Source: Deltaproteobacteria bacterium
GTDB lineage: Bacteria; Desulfobacterota; Syntrophobacteria; Syntrophobacterales; Syntrophobacteraceae
Direction: 5' to 3'
Assembly: GCA_021793275.1 (NCBI GenBank)
Contig: JAJYTC010000019.1
Location: 1-40,627 of the forward strand
Length of the DNA stretch: 40,627 nt
Part shown: piece by piece, positions 8,442-16,430 of the stretch
Numbering within the stretch: position 1 is the stretch's first letter
Layout of the letters: each line of letters opens with the position of its first letter
The notes under the pieces: generated by a model
Database searches by the model: none
What the model was told of the DNA's origin: nothing
The model's input: the letters and a program-made list of their open reading frames with translations, nothing else
Translations under genes and position numbers: made by a program

Positions 8442-8535
8442 GCTCACCTCCCAAACGTTTGCTCCGGCGTCCCCCGGCCTGGATTTGGCAAAGTCGGTGG
8501 TCAAGAGGTTTCCTAACAGGCAGGCCTTCCCTCAC

Positions 8536-8564
8536 ACTATAACCCCAACCAGGGGGGGAAGCAA
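8536..8564 (-). promoter_or_regulatory. Predicted promoter for the DUF151 gene
   Basis: On the minus strand TTGCTT (8564-8559) and TATAGT (8541-8536, five of six matches to TATAAT) are separated by 17 bases. The spacer is unusual in holding a run of seven C. A transcript from here would have a leader of roughly 90 bases before the ATG at 8441. Confidence 0.4.
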
Positions 8565-8598
8565 GGCGAAGCGATGCAATTATTGACCTTTTTCGCAG

Positions 8599-9951
8599 CT
8601 ACCGCTCGACCGCCTCTCCTTTAAGGGAGTGTGAATAAGCAAAGGTGATTCTTACATCCAGAATTTTCCCCATGGATGACAGGGGCCCATCGAAGTTTAC
8701 TATCCTGTTTTGAGAGGTGCGCCCGGTCATCTGTCCGTTGGAGGCTTTGCTCGGTCCTTCGACGAGCACCTCCCGGGTCGATCCCGCTTCCGCAAGGTTC
8801 TTTTGCAGTGTGATTTCAGCCTGGCGGCCCTGAAGCTCGGCCAGCCTCAAAGCCGAGGTCTGTCCGTCCACCTTGTCTGCAAATGCCGTCGCCTTAGTGT
8901 TCGGGCGGTCCGAATATCGGAAGGAGAAAAGGTTGTCGAACTGGACTTCTTCGATCAGTTCCATTGTCGTCCTGAAGTCCTCTTCGGTTTCACCGGGAAA
9001 GCCTACGATAACATCGGAGGTGAGAGCTATCTCAGGACAAATCCGGCGGAGCCGACCGACCTTTTCCAGGTATGCGCCGGCCGTATACCCCCTGTTCATA
9101 CGGGCCAGTACGCGGTCCGACCCGGCCTGTACGGGAAGATGAAGGTGCTTGCAAAGGATGTCCATCTCGGCGAAGCACACCATCAGCTCTTCCGTCAGGT
9201 CTTTGGGATGCGAGGTGGTAAACCTGATGCGCGCCACACCCGTCTCCGCCGCTATGCGGCGCAGCAGACCGGCGAAGCTGATCTCTTCATCCAGACCCCT
9301 TCCGTAGGAATTGACGTTCTGGCCGAGCAGAAGGACCTCCCTCACGCCCGAACGCTCCAGCTGCCTTATCTCTTCCAAAATTTCTCCGGGCCGCCTGCTT
9401 CGCTCCGGTCCTCGCACGCTGGGGACTATGCAGTACGCGCAATGGTTGTTGCAGCCCCGCATTATGGTGAGCGGAGCCGTTACGCCACTTTGAGGCATAA
9501 TTTCCCGGCAGTCCAAACCGGCTCCCCAGTTTCCCTCGTCGTGCAAAAAGGTTGCCCTGCCGCCGCTTTCTTCCATCTGCTGCAGCAACTGCCCGATAGA
9601 GTTCACCGCCCTCGTGCCTACAACCATATCCAGGTGGTCGAACCTGTCGAGCAACTTTTGACCGAGTTGCTGGGCAACGCATCCTCCGGCAATGATCTTC
9701 AGGTGCGGCTTTGCTTCCTTAAGCCGTCGCAGGCTTCCCAGAAAAGAGTGCACCTTTTGTTCCGCCTTGCCTCGCACCGAGCAAGTGTTGAGAAAGATAA
9801 CGTCGGCCCGGCCGATGTCGTCTACGGGCACGTATCCAAGGTCTGCCAACTGCCGCCGGACCTGCAGCGAATCGTATTCATTCATCTGACAGCCGAAGGT
9901 GCGCACGTACAGCCGGCGCGGACCGCATGAATGCAAAAGTGGTTCGGACAT
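8599..9951 (-). CDS. miaB: tRNA-2-methylthio-N6-dimethylallyladenosine synthase MiaB
   Basis: A methylthiotransferase of about 450 residues that adds a methylthio group to i6A37 of tRNAs. The N-terminal UPF0004 domain has the three cluster cysteines in TFGCQMNEYDS, NTCSVRGKAEQ and AGGCVAQ. The radical SAM motif is CNNHCAYC, followed by VPSVRGPERSR and SDVIVGFPGETEEDF. The C-terminus has the TRAM domain (VEGPSK to the end), which binds RNA. The starts at 9999 (GTG), 9966 (ATG) and 9951 (ATG) are all in frame; 9951 is chosen because AGGA lies about 5 bases upstream and family members start close to the RLYVRTFG strand. The longest form begins immediately after the stop of the upstream cyclic-nucleotide-domain gene, so the two are probably co-transcribed. 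Confidence 0.93.
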   Translation of the reverse strand: MSEPLLHSCGPRRLYVRTFGCQMNEYDSLQVRRQLADLGYVPVDDIGRADVIFLNTCSVRGKAEQKVHSFLGSLRRLKEAKPHLKIIAGGCVAQQLGQKLLDRFDHLDMVVGTRAVNSIGQLLQQMEESGGRATFLHDEGNWGAGLDCREIMPQSGVTAPLTIMRGCNNHCAYCIVPSVRGPERSRRPGEILEEIRQLERSGVREVLLLGQNVNSYGRGLDEEISFAGLLRRIAAETGVARIRFTTSHPKDLTEELMVCFAEMDILCKHLHLPVQAGSDRVLARMNRGYTAGAYLEKVGRLRRICPEIALTSDVIVGFPGETEEDFRTTMELIEEVQFDNLFSFRYSDRPNTKATAFADKVDGQTSALRLAELQGRQAEITLQKNLAEAGSTREVLVEGPSKASNGQMTGRTSQNRIVNFDGPLSSMGKILDVRITFAYSHSLKGEAVER

Positions 9952-9999
9952 TGTTTCCTGGCTCATTTCAATCGCACGCCGCCTCGGGTCGTTCTCCAC

Positions 10000-10710
10000 T
10001 CAACTCTTCGCCCCGCAGCGTTCGATCATCGCCTGCATGATCTTTAGAGCTGAGTCCGGATAATCTCTTATGATGATATCAAGCTCCTCGGCGCCGTATT
10101 TTTCGACTGCGCTTTGGCCGATGCTCCTGACGCAGGCATTGCGGGGTAAGATGGGAACGCCGAAAAATTCGCCGGGGTTGCTGATTCGCATGATTTCCCG
10201 CCCCTCGCTGGTTACCTGCAGCCAGCCCGCCGTGGAGATGAGCCGGTACAGGGCGCTCCCCCTATCCATCTCCTCCACTATCGCCTCCCCGTCAGAAAAA
10301 AAACGGATGCGCTCTTTCGCCGCCGCCAAAGACTCTGGAGAAGGCTCCAGCAGGTTGAGGGCCGTCCGGGTGAGCTGGCGCAGGATGGAAACAAGCACAT
10401 TTTGAACCATCCTGGGGCTTCCACCAATAAGATAGTCGAGATTTTCAGTTGCGTACTTGGCGATCCTGCACTTTCGCACGGCTTGGGCCGCGTAATGTGA
10501 AGGCCTTTTTAGCAACAGGCTCTCCAAGCCGAAGATATCCTGATCTCCAAGCGTCCTGATCCTCTTGCCGTCATGTCTCAACACCACCTGCCCGCTGAGG
10601 ATCACAAAAAAGTATGGGCTTTCAACGCCTTGAGGGATTATTTCCTCGCCAGCCTGAAAGACGGCTACTTCAATGGCGTGCGCAGGATCTTTTCGGTTTT
10701 CCTCGTTCAC
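10000..10710 (-). CDS. Protein with two cyclic-nucleotide-binding-like domains, no DNA-binding domain
   Basis: The 236-residue protein holds an N-terminal Crp-like beta-barrel (residues about 14-110: FQAGEEIIPQGVESPYFFVILSGQVVL, DIFGLESLL) and a second, more divergent one (about 135-225: FFSDGEAIVEEMDRGSALYRLISTAGWLQV, NPGEFFGVPIL). No winged-helix domain follows, so it is not a standard Crp/Fnr regulator. It could be a regulatory subunit sensing a nucleotide or an adaptor protein; the ligand is unknown. The Arg/Glu phosphate-binding cassette of classical cAMP sites is not clearly conserved in either domain. It starts at a GTG (10710) and its stop directly precedes the longest miaB frame, suggesting an operon. 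Confidence 0.75.
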   Translation of the reverse strand: MNEENRKDPAHAIEVAVFQAGEEIIPQGVESPYFFVILSGQVVLRHDGKRIRTLGDQDIFGLESLLLKRPSHYAAQAVRKCRIAKYATENLDYLIGGSPRMVQNVLVSILRQLTRTALNLLEPSPESLAAAKERIRFFSDGEAIVEEMDRGSALYRLISTAGWLQVTSEGREIMRISNPGEFFGVPILPRNACVRSIGQSAVEKYGAEELDIIIRDYPDSALKIMQAMIERCGAKS

Positions 10711-11052
10711 ATTCGACCCGCCGTTTCTGCAATTTTCGAAGTAAAACCGGCCTGCGGGGCATTATACCCTGTGCCAAAGGCGCCGCAAAACAGCCAGCGT
10801 TGAAAGTGTATCGTACTTTTAAACCATTGTGGAGCATAAGGACAAGAAAATTGGGGCTTCCCCTAAACGAATAGACGGAAGAGAACTCTGCTACAAGAAC
10901 CGATCACAGGCAAAGAGACGGCCTCCGGAAAAAATTTTATTCCGCCGCTGCCGGCAAGTTTTCAACGACTTTGCCCGCGCTATCTGAGGCCTTGTCTTTC
11001 ATGCCGATTCATCAGCGAAGAAAAGGCAGCGGACTATCCTCTCATTCCCAAT
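10711..11052. other. Intergenic region without a gene
   Basis: These 342 bases separate the Trp-rich-domain gene from the cNMP-domain gene, both on the minus strand. Apart from the promoter at 10761-10788 there is only an AT-rich stretch near 10930 (GGAAAAAATTTTATTCC). No coding frame with a ribosome-binding site and no convincing terminator was found. Confidence 0.5.
10761..10788 (-). promoter_or_regulatory. Possible promoter for the cNMP-domain/miaB operon
   Basis: The minus strand has a perfect TATAAT at 10766-10761. The -35 region is weak: TTGCGG at 10788-10783, three of six matches, 16-base spacing. The leader to the GTG start would be about 45 bases. Confidence 0.4.
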
Positions 11053-12192
11053 TCAATCCCGCTCCCACTTCCCCGTGCTGTAATTGTAGAACCACCGAGG
11101 ATTTGAGGACCCTTGCTCATAAAAAAGCCATGCTCCGTCAGAAGCTCGGTACATGTATGGATACACGGTCTGGCTGGTCCACCAGAATGCGTTCATTGTA
11201 TCGTCCCAAAACCAGATGCTGTCTTGAGTAGTTCCGTAAGCATAAAGCCAGCCGAGCGTCTGGTGGTAAATCCAGGGAGAATTGTCCGTGTTGAAGGTGC
11301 CAAACCATTGCAGCCATTTCCAGCCCTTTCCAAGGTCAACGGCGTTTTGCCATAGTGAAAGCGTAGGGGAAAGCGAAGCCGTAATGGTGACTGGCTTTGT
11401 CTCCGTCCCGACGTTGAAGTCGCCGTCAATATTTCCCTGCGAGGCTAAACTATTCGGGTCGAGGTTGTTGAACGACGTCATGACCCCCGGTTGGCTGCCC
11501 CGGCCTCCCGTGTTGGTGACGCCCGAAAAAGCCACCACGAGCTGGTAGGTGTCGCCCGCCACCAGGGTGAGTGTTGCCTGCTGAGACGAAGCCGCAAGGC
11601 TTGAGAGGCTGAATCTTTCTGAGTCTAACACCGTGGTGGTATCTTGGTGGGAATCGGTCTGGAAGATTTGTACCTCTCCGGTCAACTGCGGTTTTGGCGC
11701 CACGGCGGTCCCTGTCGTCGTGCCGCTCCAGTCCAGCGGCGCAACGGCCGAGGCGGAAAAAGCATAATTTCCGGTCGAGCTCACCGTGAAGAGCCTGCTA
11801 ATGAAAGAGCTGACCTTCTGACCGTTCTGGCAGACGCCCAGGGGGTCGTCCAGGGCGTAGCTGTTGTCCGCGTAGCCGTACACCGTTGCGCCCCCGGAGT
11901 CCTGCTCCAAATTCTGGAACGAATTGCCCCAGGCCCCTGAGGCCATGGTCAAACCCGCCTGCGATTCGGTCGCAGTTGCAACGGCCGAATTTTCCGAATC
12001 GCCGTTCGTATCGGATTTTTCGCTCGATACGACTAGAGAGACCGGAGGCCCTCCTCCATTATAATAAAATCCCCCCCGGTCAGTGGTATTGTAATCGAAA
12101 GAGTCGCTCAACCACGTGATGCTCGCCTCCGCCTTCGAGAAGACGAAAAATAAAAATCCAACGATCAGCAACAGGCAGGCTTTTGTCCTCAT
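11053..12192 (-). CDS. Exported protein of unknown function with C-terminal Trp-rich domain
   Basis: The 379-residue protein starts at the ATG at 12192 behind an AGGGGG ribosome-binding site. It has a signal peptide (MRTKACLLL, hydrophobic to about residue 19) with a likely cleavage after AEA (residue 23). Residues 24 to about 280 are rich in Ser, Thr, Gly and alternating hydrophobics and look like beta-sandwich; no family is recognised. Residues about 285-379 form a compact domain with 13 tryptophans (SPWIYHQTLGWLY, DSIWFWD, FWWTSQT, RWFYNYSTGKWERD). The same domain ends the S53 protease encoded next. It is probably periplasmic, outer-surface or secreted. No PEP-CTERM, LPXTG or autotransporter signal is seen. 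Function unknown. Confidence 0.75.
   Translation of the reverse strand: MRTKACLLLIVGFLFFVFSKAEASITWLSDSFDYNTTDRGGFYYNGGGPPVSLVVSSEKSDTNGDSENSAVATATESQAGLTMASGAWGNSFQNLEQDSGGATVYGYADNSYALDDPLGVCQNGQKVSSFISRLFTVSSTGNYAFSASAVAPLDWSGTTTGTAVAPKPQLTGEVQIFQTDSHQDTTTVLDSERFSLSSLAASSQQATLTLVAGDTYQLVVAFSGVTNTGGRGSQPGVMTSFNNLDPNSLASQGNIDGDFNVGTETKPVTITASLSPTLSLWQNAVDLGKGWKWLQWFGTFNTDNSPWIYHQTLGWLYAYGTTQDSIWFWDDTMNAFWWTSQTVYPYMYRASDGAWLFYEQGSSNPRWFYNYSTGKWERD
11202..11282. repeat. Near-identical DNA block, copy 1 (encodes part of the Trp-rich domain)
   Basis: An 81-base block that aligns without gaps to 13037-13117. It opens with 22 identical bases (11202-11223) and closes with 37 identical bases (11246-11282); the 22 bases between differ. 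Conservation at silent positions points to recent duplication or gene conversion between the two genes. Confidence 0.8.
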
Positions 12193-12890
12193 AGCTTTCC
12201 CCCTCTCGTTAATGAATAGATGGTTTGCTCGAACACGCGTAATGAAAGCCGCGGCAAAACAGGGCCAGGTCCCCTGATGGAGAAATGGCCCCGGGAACTG
12301 ATACGCAAAAGCGCAGGACGGCAAAATTTTTCTGCCGTCAGGGTGCTGTTTCTACAGACGGTATCGGCAAGCGTCGCTTGCCAAATCATTTGACTCCCCG
12401 GCCGCATAAATTGAGCGGACCAGGGAAGCCTGGATCTGAGGGTTTCCTGTGAAGCATGGCGCTTACATCGGATATTTCGTGAAGCTATTACAAGGCCCAA
12501 CCGCTTATGCTATAAAATCGGTTGGTGAGAGCGATAATAGATGAGATTCCAACACGAAGGTTATGCACCGTCGTGCGACTGCGTGAAATAATAAGTACGA
12601 CAAAATGGAAACGCATCATTTCCTATAATTTTTTTAGCAGAGCCGTAGGGTGGGTTAAGCGCAGCGCAACCCACCATCAACTCTTCGAAGCAGACAGGCC
12701 CCGAGACGGGTGAGCACCCCCCCCCGAAGCCGTTCTTATAGCTGGCGTCCTCTTCGCTCTTTTCCCGGGGCTTTCTTCCGACAAAGCGGGCCGGACCATC
12801 GCGAACACCTTTTCCGGCCGCCTCCCGATCTCTTTGAAAATGGAGACAGCCCCGCACACACTGACTTCGATGGCACTTCAGGCCATCTCC
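12193..12890. other. Intergenic region between the two Trp-rich-domain genes
   Basis: About 700 bases with no supported gene. Several short open frames exist on both strands, but none has a ribosome-binding site or recognisable product. It contains the REP-like hairpin at 12649-12675 and a run of nine C at 12717-12725. The promoter of the 12192 gene must lie here, but no good -35/-10 pair was seen. Confidence 0.55.
12649..12675. repeat. REP-like palindromic element
   Basis: GGTGGGTT (12649-12656) and AACCCACC (12668-12675) form a perfect 8-base stem around an 11-base GCGCAGCG-containing loop. The form GGTGGGTT-GCGCAGCG-AACCCACC is a well-known dispersed intergenic hairpin type in proteobacteria. 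Related hairpins sit at 27830-27857 and 28102-28129. Confidence 0.75.
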
Positions 12891-15092
12891 TTAATTGACC
12901 TCCCACTTCCTCGTCCTGAAATTGTAGAACAGGGGCGGGGAAGTCCATTCATCATAGTAGAGCCAAGTCCCGTCGCCGGCCCTGTAGATAAACGGAAACG
13001 TCGTCTGGCTCGTCCACCAGAATCCATTCATCGCCGCGTCCCAAAACCAGATGCTGTCCGGAGAAGTCCCGTAAGGATAGAGCCAGCCGAGCGTCTGGTG
13101 GTAAATCCAGGGAGAATCGCCCGTGTAGAAGAAGTAGAACCACTTCAGCCATTCCCAGCCGCCTCCAAGGTTTGTGGCGTTTTTCCAAAGGCCCCCCGCC
13201 TCCTGATACCCCAGGAGGAGGTTGGTTGCATCTATCGAACCCAGACCCGTGACCTGGTCATAGCCGGTCGTGCAGGAATATCCAGGGAGGTCCGCACCGT
13301 TACCGACAAAGCCGTTGGTGCCCGAAGTGATGTCGTTAAAAACAGCGGTTGCTCCGCTTGACCCATATTGCGCGCCGCCGAGTTCATAAAAAACGGTGTT
13401 TGCGCTACCCTGCCGCTCACCTCCCATGCTTTGTTCGATCAGCGCCATAATGCCTGCAAAAGAAGGCGATCCGCAGGAAGCCCCGCCGAAAGCATACAGC
13501 CCGTATGAATCGGACGCGCATGGGGAAGTGTCATCGTCGCAGGTGTAAACCAGATAACCGACGCTGTAAGGGTCGGCATTGAGAGAGACGTCCGGCACAT
13601 CACGCCGGCCGTCGCTTGGAACGCCCGGACAGACCTGCCAGGCAGGTTTACTATAAATGCCGGAGGCCCCTCCTCCCGAGGCCCACTCGTCCCACCCGCC
13701 CGACGAATCCCAGTCGTTCCAGGCCTCCTCCGACATGGTGGGCACGGAGCTCAAAGCCGAAACGCCCTCGACGCTGTTATTTGAGCTCCAGTACTCTGGT
13801 GAATCGCTCAACGATGTGCCGCCCACGGCGATATCGTAAGGCGTCGAGGCAAGACCGTTCACCGCCTTGCCCCCGCTCGGATCGCCGGAACTGTCCACGC
13901 AATCGTATGCGCCGGAGTCTCCCGAGACGACAAACACCGTTATTCCCTCCGCAGCCGCCTGCTCCCACAGTTCGGAATAAAATGCGTTCCCGGACGAGCC
14001 CAGGCCCTGCTCGCAAAGGTTGTAGCTGCAGCTCATTATGGGAGCGAGGTCGTTGTCGACGATGTATTCGGCAGACGTATCAATTCCGCCGTCATTTACC
14101 GATGAGGTGACGAAATCAATAGTGGCTCCCGGCGCAACCGCGCCTGCCCATTCGACGTCCAGATCGCTTTCTTCTACGTCGCCTTCCCCGTCATCGACCG
14201 CGGTACCGCCATTTGGTGGCACTATTACGTGAGGGGCGTTGAAAGGGACTCCAAAGCTCGTCCGGAACTCTGTCCACATGGTGGTGTCGGCGGGGGCTTG
14301 GCCCACGATGGCGATAGTTTCACCTTTGCCGTTATAACCCAGGCTATTATAGATTGTGTTGACATCGTATACGGCCGCGAAGTCGCCCGGCGAAAGATAA
14401 TAGCCCCGGGAAAGATAACCGGAGCCGCCGCTGCCTACAGTGTAGGCAGCCTGCGCCCCCCCGACCGGCGCCGGCAGGGCAGCGGTGTGCGCCGGCTTGA
14501 AGGGAAAACTGTTCAGCGAAACCGGCCCTGCTACCAGATCCGCCAGGGCGCCCGGGATGGAAGGATCGATCGAATTGGCGTGACGCAGACGACCGTTAAC
14601 CTCGTAATCGTGCATGTTCGCCTCGAAGGCGCGGTTAACATCGGCCGCCGTGCCCGAGAAGTTTATCATGGTCCGGCTATTGGAAACGGAATCGATGGTA
14701 AACCCCTCGGAGACTAGCCAGTTCTTTACTGTGGCTATCTCTTCGCGACTTTGTCCAAACCTCCGGCCAAATTGCTCGGGAGTCAGCCATCTGTGATAGT
14801 GCGAAGAAGAAGGCTCCTGCTGTTCGGCAACCAGCCGGTCGAGTTGCGCCTGTTTATGAGGGTCGATCTTTAAAAGAAGGATCATTCCGTTCATCGGCAG
14901 CGAAGAGTCGGCCGGCCCCTGGTCGAACTCTGGTTTTGCCCCGGGATTTACGTCTCCATGAAGAATCACCCTGCCGTTTTTATTGGTAGCGGTACTACCG
15001 GCGGCAAAGGAAGACCTGAGCCCGATAGATGAGCAAGCCGCCAATGCAACTGCAAAGACAACGGCAGTGATGATCGATCTTCTTAACATCAT
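12891..15092 (-). CDS. S53 (sedolisin/kumamolisin-type) serine-carboxyl protease with C-terminal Trp-rich domain
   Basis: The 733-residue preproprotein has a signal sequence with a possible lipobox LAAC at residues 17-20, so it may be a lipoprotein. Residues about 45-200 match the pro-kumamolisin activation domain (SSSHYHRWLTPEQFGRRFG, FEANMHDY). The catalytic domain covers about 230-630. The expected Ser-Glu-Asp triad is visible as E308 and D312 (ESDLD) and S539 in GGASCGSP, where Ala replaces the usual Thr of GTS. The oxyanion Asp is D392 in VVSGDSG. A calcium site is suggested by FNDITSG (D587) and GYDQVTGLGS. The last 95 residues are the Trp-rich domain shared with the 11053-12192 gene. 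S53 enzymes are exported endopeptidases active at acid pH. The ATG at 15092 follows GGAG. Confidence 0.9.
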   Translation of the reverse strand: MMLRRSIITAVVFAVALAACSSIGLRSSFAAGSTATNKNGRVILHGDVNPGAKPEFDQGPADSSLPMNGMILLLKIDPHKQAQLDRLVAEQQEPSSSHYHRWLTPEQFGRRFGQSREEIATVKNWLVSEGFTIDSVSNSRTMINFSGTAADVNRAFEANMHDYEVNGRLRHANSIDPSIPGALADLVAGPVSLNSFPFKPAHTAALPAPVGGAQAAYTVGSGGSGYLSRGYYLSPGDFAAVYDVNTIYNSLGYNGKGETIAIVGQAPADTTMWTEFRTSFGVPFNAPHVIVPPNGGTAVDDGEGDVEESDLDVEWAGAVAPGATIDFVTSSVNDGGIDTSAEYIVDNDLAPIMSCSYNLCEQGLGSSGNAFYSELWEQAAAEGITVFVVSGDSGAYDCVDSSGDPSGGKAVNGLASTPYDIAVGGTSLSDSPEYWSSNNSVEGVSALSSVPTMSEEAWNDWDSSGGWDEWASGGGASGIYSKPAWQVCPGVPSDGRRDVPDVSLNADPYSVGYLVYTCDDDTSPCASDSYGLYAFGGASCGSPSFAGIMALIEQSMGGERQGSANTVFYELGGAQYGSSGATAVFNDITSGTNGFVGNGADLPGYSCTTGYDQVTGLGSIDATNLLLGYQEAGGLWKNATNLGGGWEWLKWFYFFYTGDSPWIYHQTLGWLYPYGTSPDSIWFWDAAMNGFWWTSQTTFPFIYRAGDGTWLYYDEWTSPPLFYNFRTRKWEVN
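13037..13117. repeat. Near-identical DNA block, copy 2 (encodes part of the protease Trp-rich domain)
   Basis: Partner of 11202-11282, same length and orientation. Identical runs are 13037-13058 (22 bases) and 13081-13117 (37 bases). Confidence 0.8.
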
Positions 15093-15416
15093 CCCGGCTC
15101 CGTGAGCTTGGCGTGAAAAGAAAGCATCTTTAAGTCTAACCGCTGGATTTCTCTTTTACGGGCAAATGGGAAAAAATTTTGATTTGTCTGAATAATATGG
15201 CAAGGGAATGAGACGAGGACGCAACGGCTCGGCCTCTATAACGAAAGATAGAAGCACGCCGCCCCTCCGGCCTGGCTGGCCGTCAACTTACAAACGGGTC
15301 AAGGAAGCAAAAAGCGACCCTCCGGCGAAAGAACGCCCGGGATTCCGCATGATCGAATCTTTTGCCGGCGAAGAGCAAAGACATCAAAACCGCGGTCGGG
15401 AATGCACCGCGGTCAT
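15093..15416. other. Intergenic region upstream of the S53 protease
   Basis: About 320 bases. It contains the terminator at 15389-15413 and an AT-rich stretch (15165-15200) that may carry the protease promoter; no clear -35/-10 pair was found. An open frame on the plus strand from 15208 runs antisense across the small Lys-rich gene and has no ribosome-binding site. Confidence 0.5.
15389..15413 (-). terminator. Hairpin terminator after the small Lys-rich gene
   Basis: Two copies of ACCGCGGT (15389-15396 and 15406-15413), each self-complementary, pair across a 9-base loop. Read on the minus strand the stem lies 3 bases after the stop codon and is followed by a T-containing tail (TTTGATGTCTTT). 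Confidence 0.55.
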
Positions 15417-15524
15417 TCATGATTCCTTTGTCAGCTTCTTGGACTTCTTTTCGGCCTTTTTTTCCTTCATGGACTTGGCAGGCTTCTTTTTTACATCCTT
15501 TTTCGTATCCATGTTCCTGCCCAT
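15417..15524 (-). CDS. Small very basic Lys-rich protein (35 residues)
   Basis: A short frame begins at the ATG at 15524 with an almost ideal ribosome-binding site, GGAGGT, 6 bases upstream, and ends at TGA 15417-15419, directly before a hairpin terminator. The product starts MGRNMDTKKDVKKKPAKSM and is over 40 percent lysine, with no hydrophobic core. It resembles small histone-like or nucleic-acid-binding tails, but no family is recognised. Gene signals on both ends argue it is real. It could bind RNA, DNA or an acidic partner (inference). Confidence 0.6.
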   Translation of the reverse strand: MGRNMDTKKDVKKKPAKSMKEKKAEKKSKKLTKES

Positions 15525-15814
15525 GACCTCACCTCCATTTTCACCCTTCAGCGTGTCTTGAAGCCCATATTTTTACGGATTTCGAACTCACGTGCGGCGT
15601 TAAGTCTATACTCTTATCGAACCGGTTACAAGCAGGAACAAACATCCGAAAATTGCAAAAGAACCTGCACCTCACCTGCTCACGGCAACATAAAGGGCCA
15701 CGCTCTTTATTTTCAAACGAAGCACCGAAAAACCGTCCTCTGGAGACAGTGTCGGTCCATACGGCAACAACACTGCCTCTTTTTCCGCCTGGTTCCTGTT
15801 CCAATGCGCCCGGT

Positions 15815-16237
15815 CTATTCGGGGAACGTCAATACGACTTCCTCCCCGCTGCCGTCGCGGTCGAGCTTCATTTCCAGTTCTATGCTGCTGTCGCGAATGC
15901 CGATCACAACCGGCATCCGCCCCTTATTTTCTTCGATGTGGGTAATGTCCCTCACCACATCGAACACTTTTCGTCCGATGGACGACGGTGGCCTGGGCAG
16001 TTCGGATTTCCTGTACTTTGCGGTCACCGAAATAGCCCCTTTCTCATCCACGCGCAGAGAAATCTTTTCAGCGTTCCTGTCGATTCCATGCAAAATGGCC
16101 AAAGCAAGCCACTTCAACGCGCCTTCCTCGGAATCCTTCTCCCTGACCAGTCCGGCCATTTCACCGAGCAAGTCCGTATCGGCGAAGCAATCGGCCTGTT
16201 CTTGCACCTTGGCATGCAGCGATCTTTTATCGAGCAT
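15815..16237 (-). CDS. Hypothetical protein, 140 residues
   Basis: A soluble alpha/beta-looking protein starting at the ATG at 16237, where GGAGGGG lies upstream. It has no signal peptide or membrane segment. A helical N-terminal half (LHAKVQEQADCFADTDLLGEMAGL, EEGALKWLALAILHGID) is followed by a strand-rich half (ISLRVDEKGAISVTAKYRKSELPRPP, PVVIGIRDSSIELEMKLD). I do not recognise the family. It lies 190 bases downstream of glyS on the same strand, so it may be read from the glyQS transcript, but the spacing also allows a separate promoter. The codon and amino-acid pattern is that of a normal gene. Confidence 0.65.
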   Translation of the reverse strand: MLDKRSLHAKVQEQADCFADTDLLGEMAGLVREKDSEEGALKWLALAILHGIDRNAEKISLRVDEKGAISVTAKYRKSELPRPPSSIGRKVFDVVRDITHIEENKGRMPVVIGIRDSSIELEMKLDRDGSGEEVVLTFPE

Positions 16238-16430
16238 TGCAGGTCCCCTCCTTTTGACAGATCGAAACCCAAAGCGGCAACGGGCCGCAATCCCGAAGCA
16301 CATCCGCCCTGGTCGGCGCTCGGACGTAGCCGAGCCTGCAGGGTGCGGGCGGCAGAAACCTCTTTCCTCTAAGAACCGTTCTCCGCTGCCCGTCTTCCCC
16401 TAAAGTAATTATTTCCGACCTTAAATCCAG

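Noticed and set aside
8710-9930. Plus-strand open frame of 406 codons opposite miaB
   Set aside because: Antisense shadow of a certain gene; its protein has no family resemblance.
12561-12857. Minus-strand frame of 98 codons near the REP-like hairpin
   Set aside because: Part of it (GCAALNPPYG) is only a translation of the palindromic repeat; no start signal.
15208-15561. Plus-strand open frame of 117 codons over the small Lys-rich gene
   Set aside because: No ribosome-binding site. The Phe/Ser-rich part is the reverse complement of Lys codons of the minus-strand gene.
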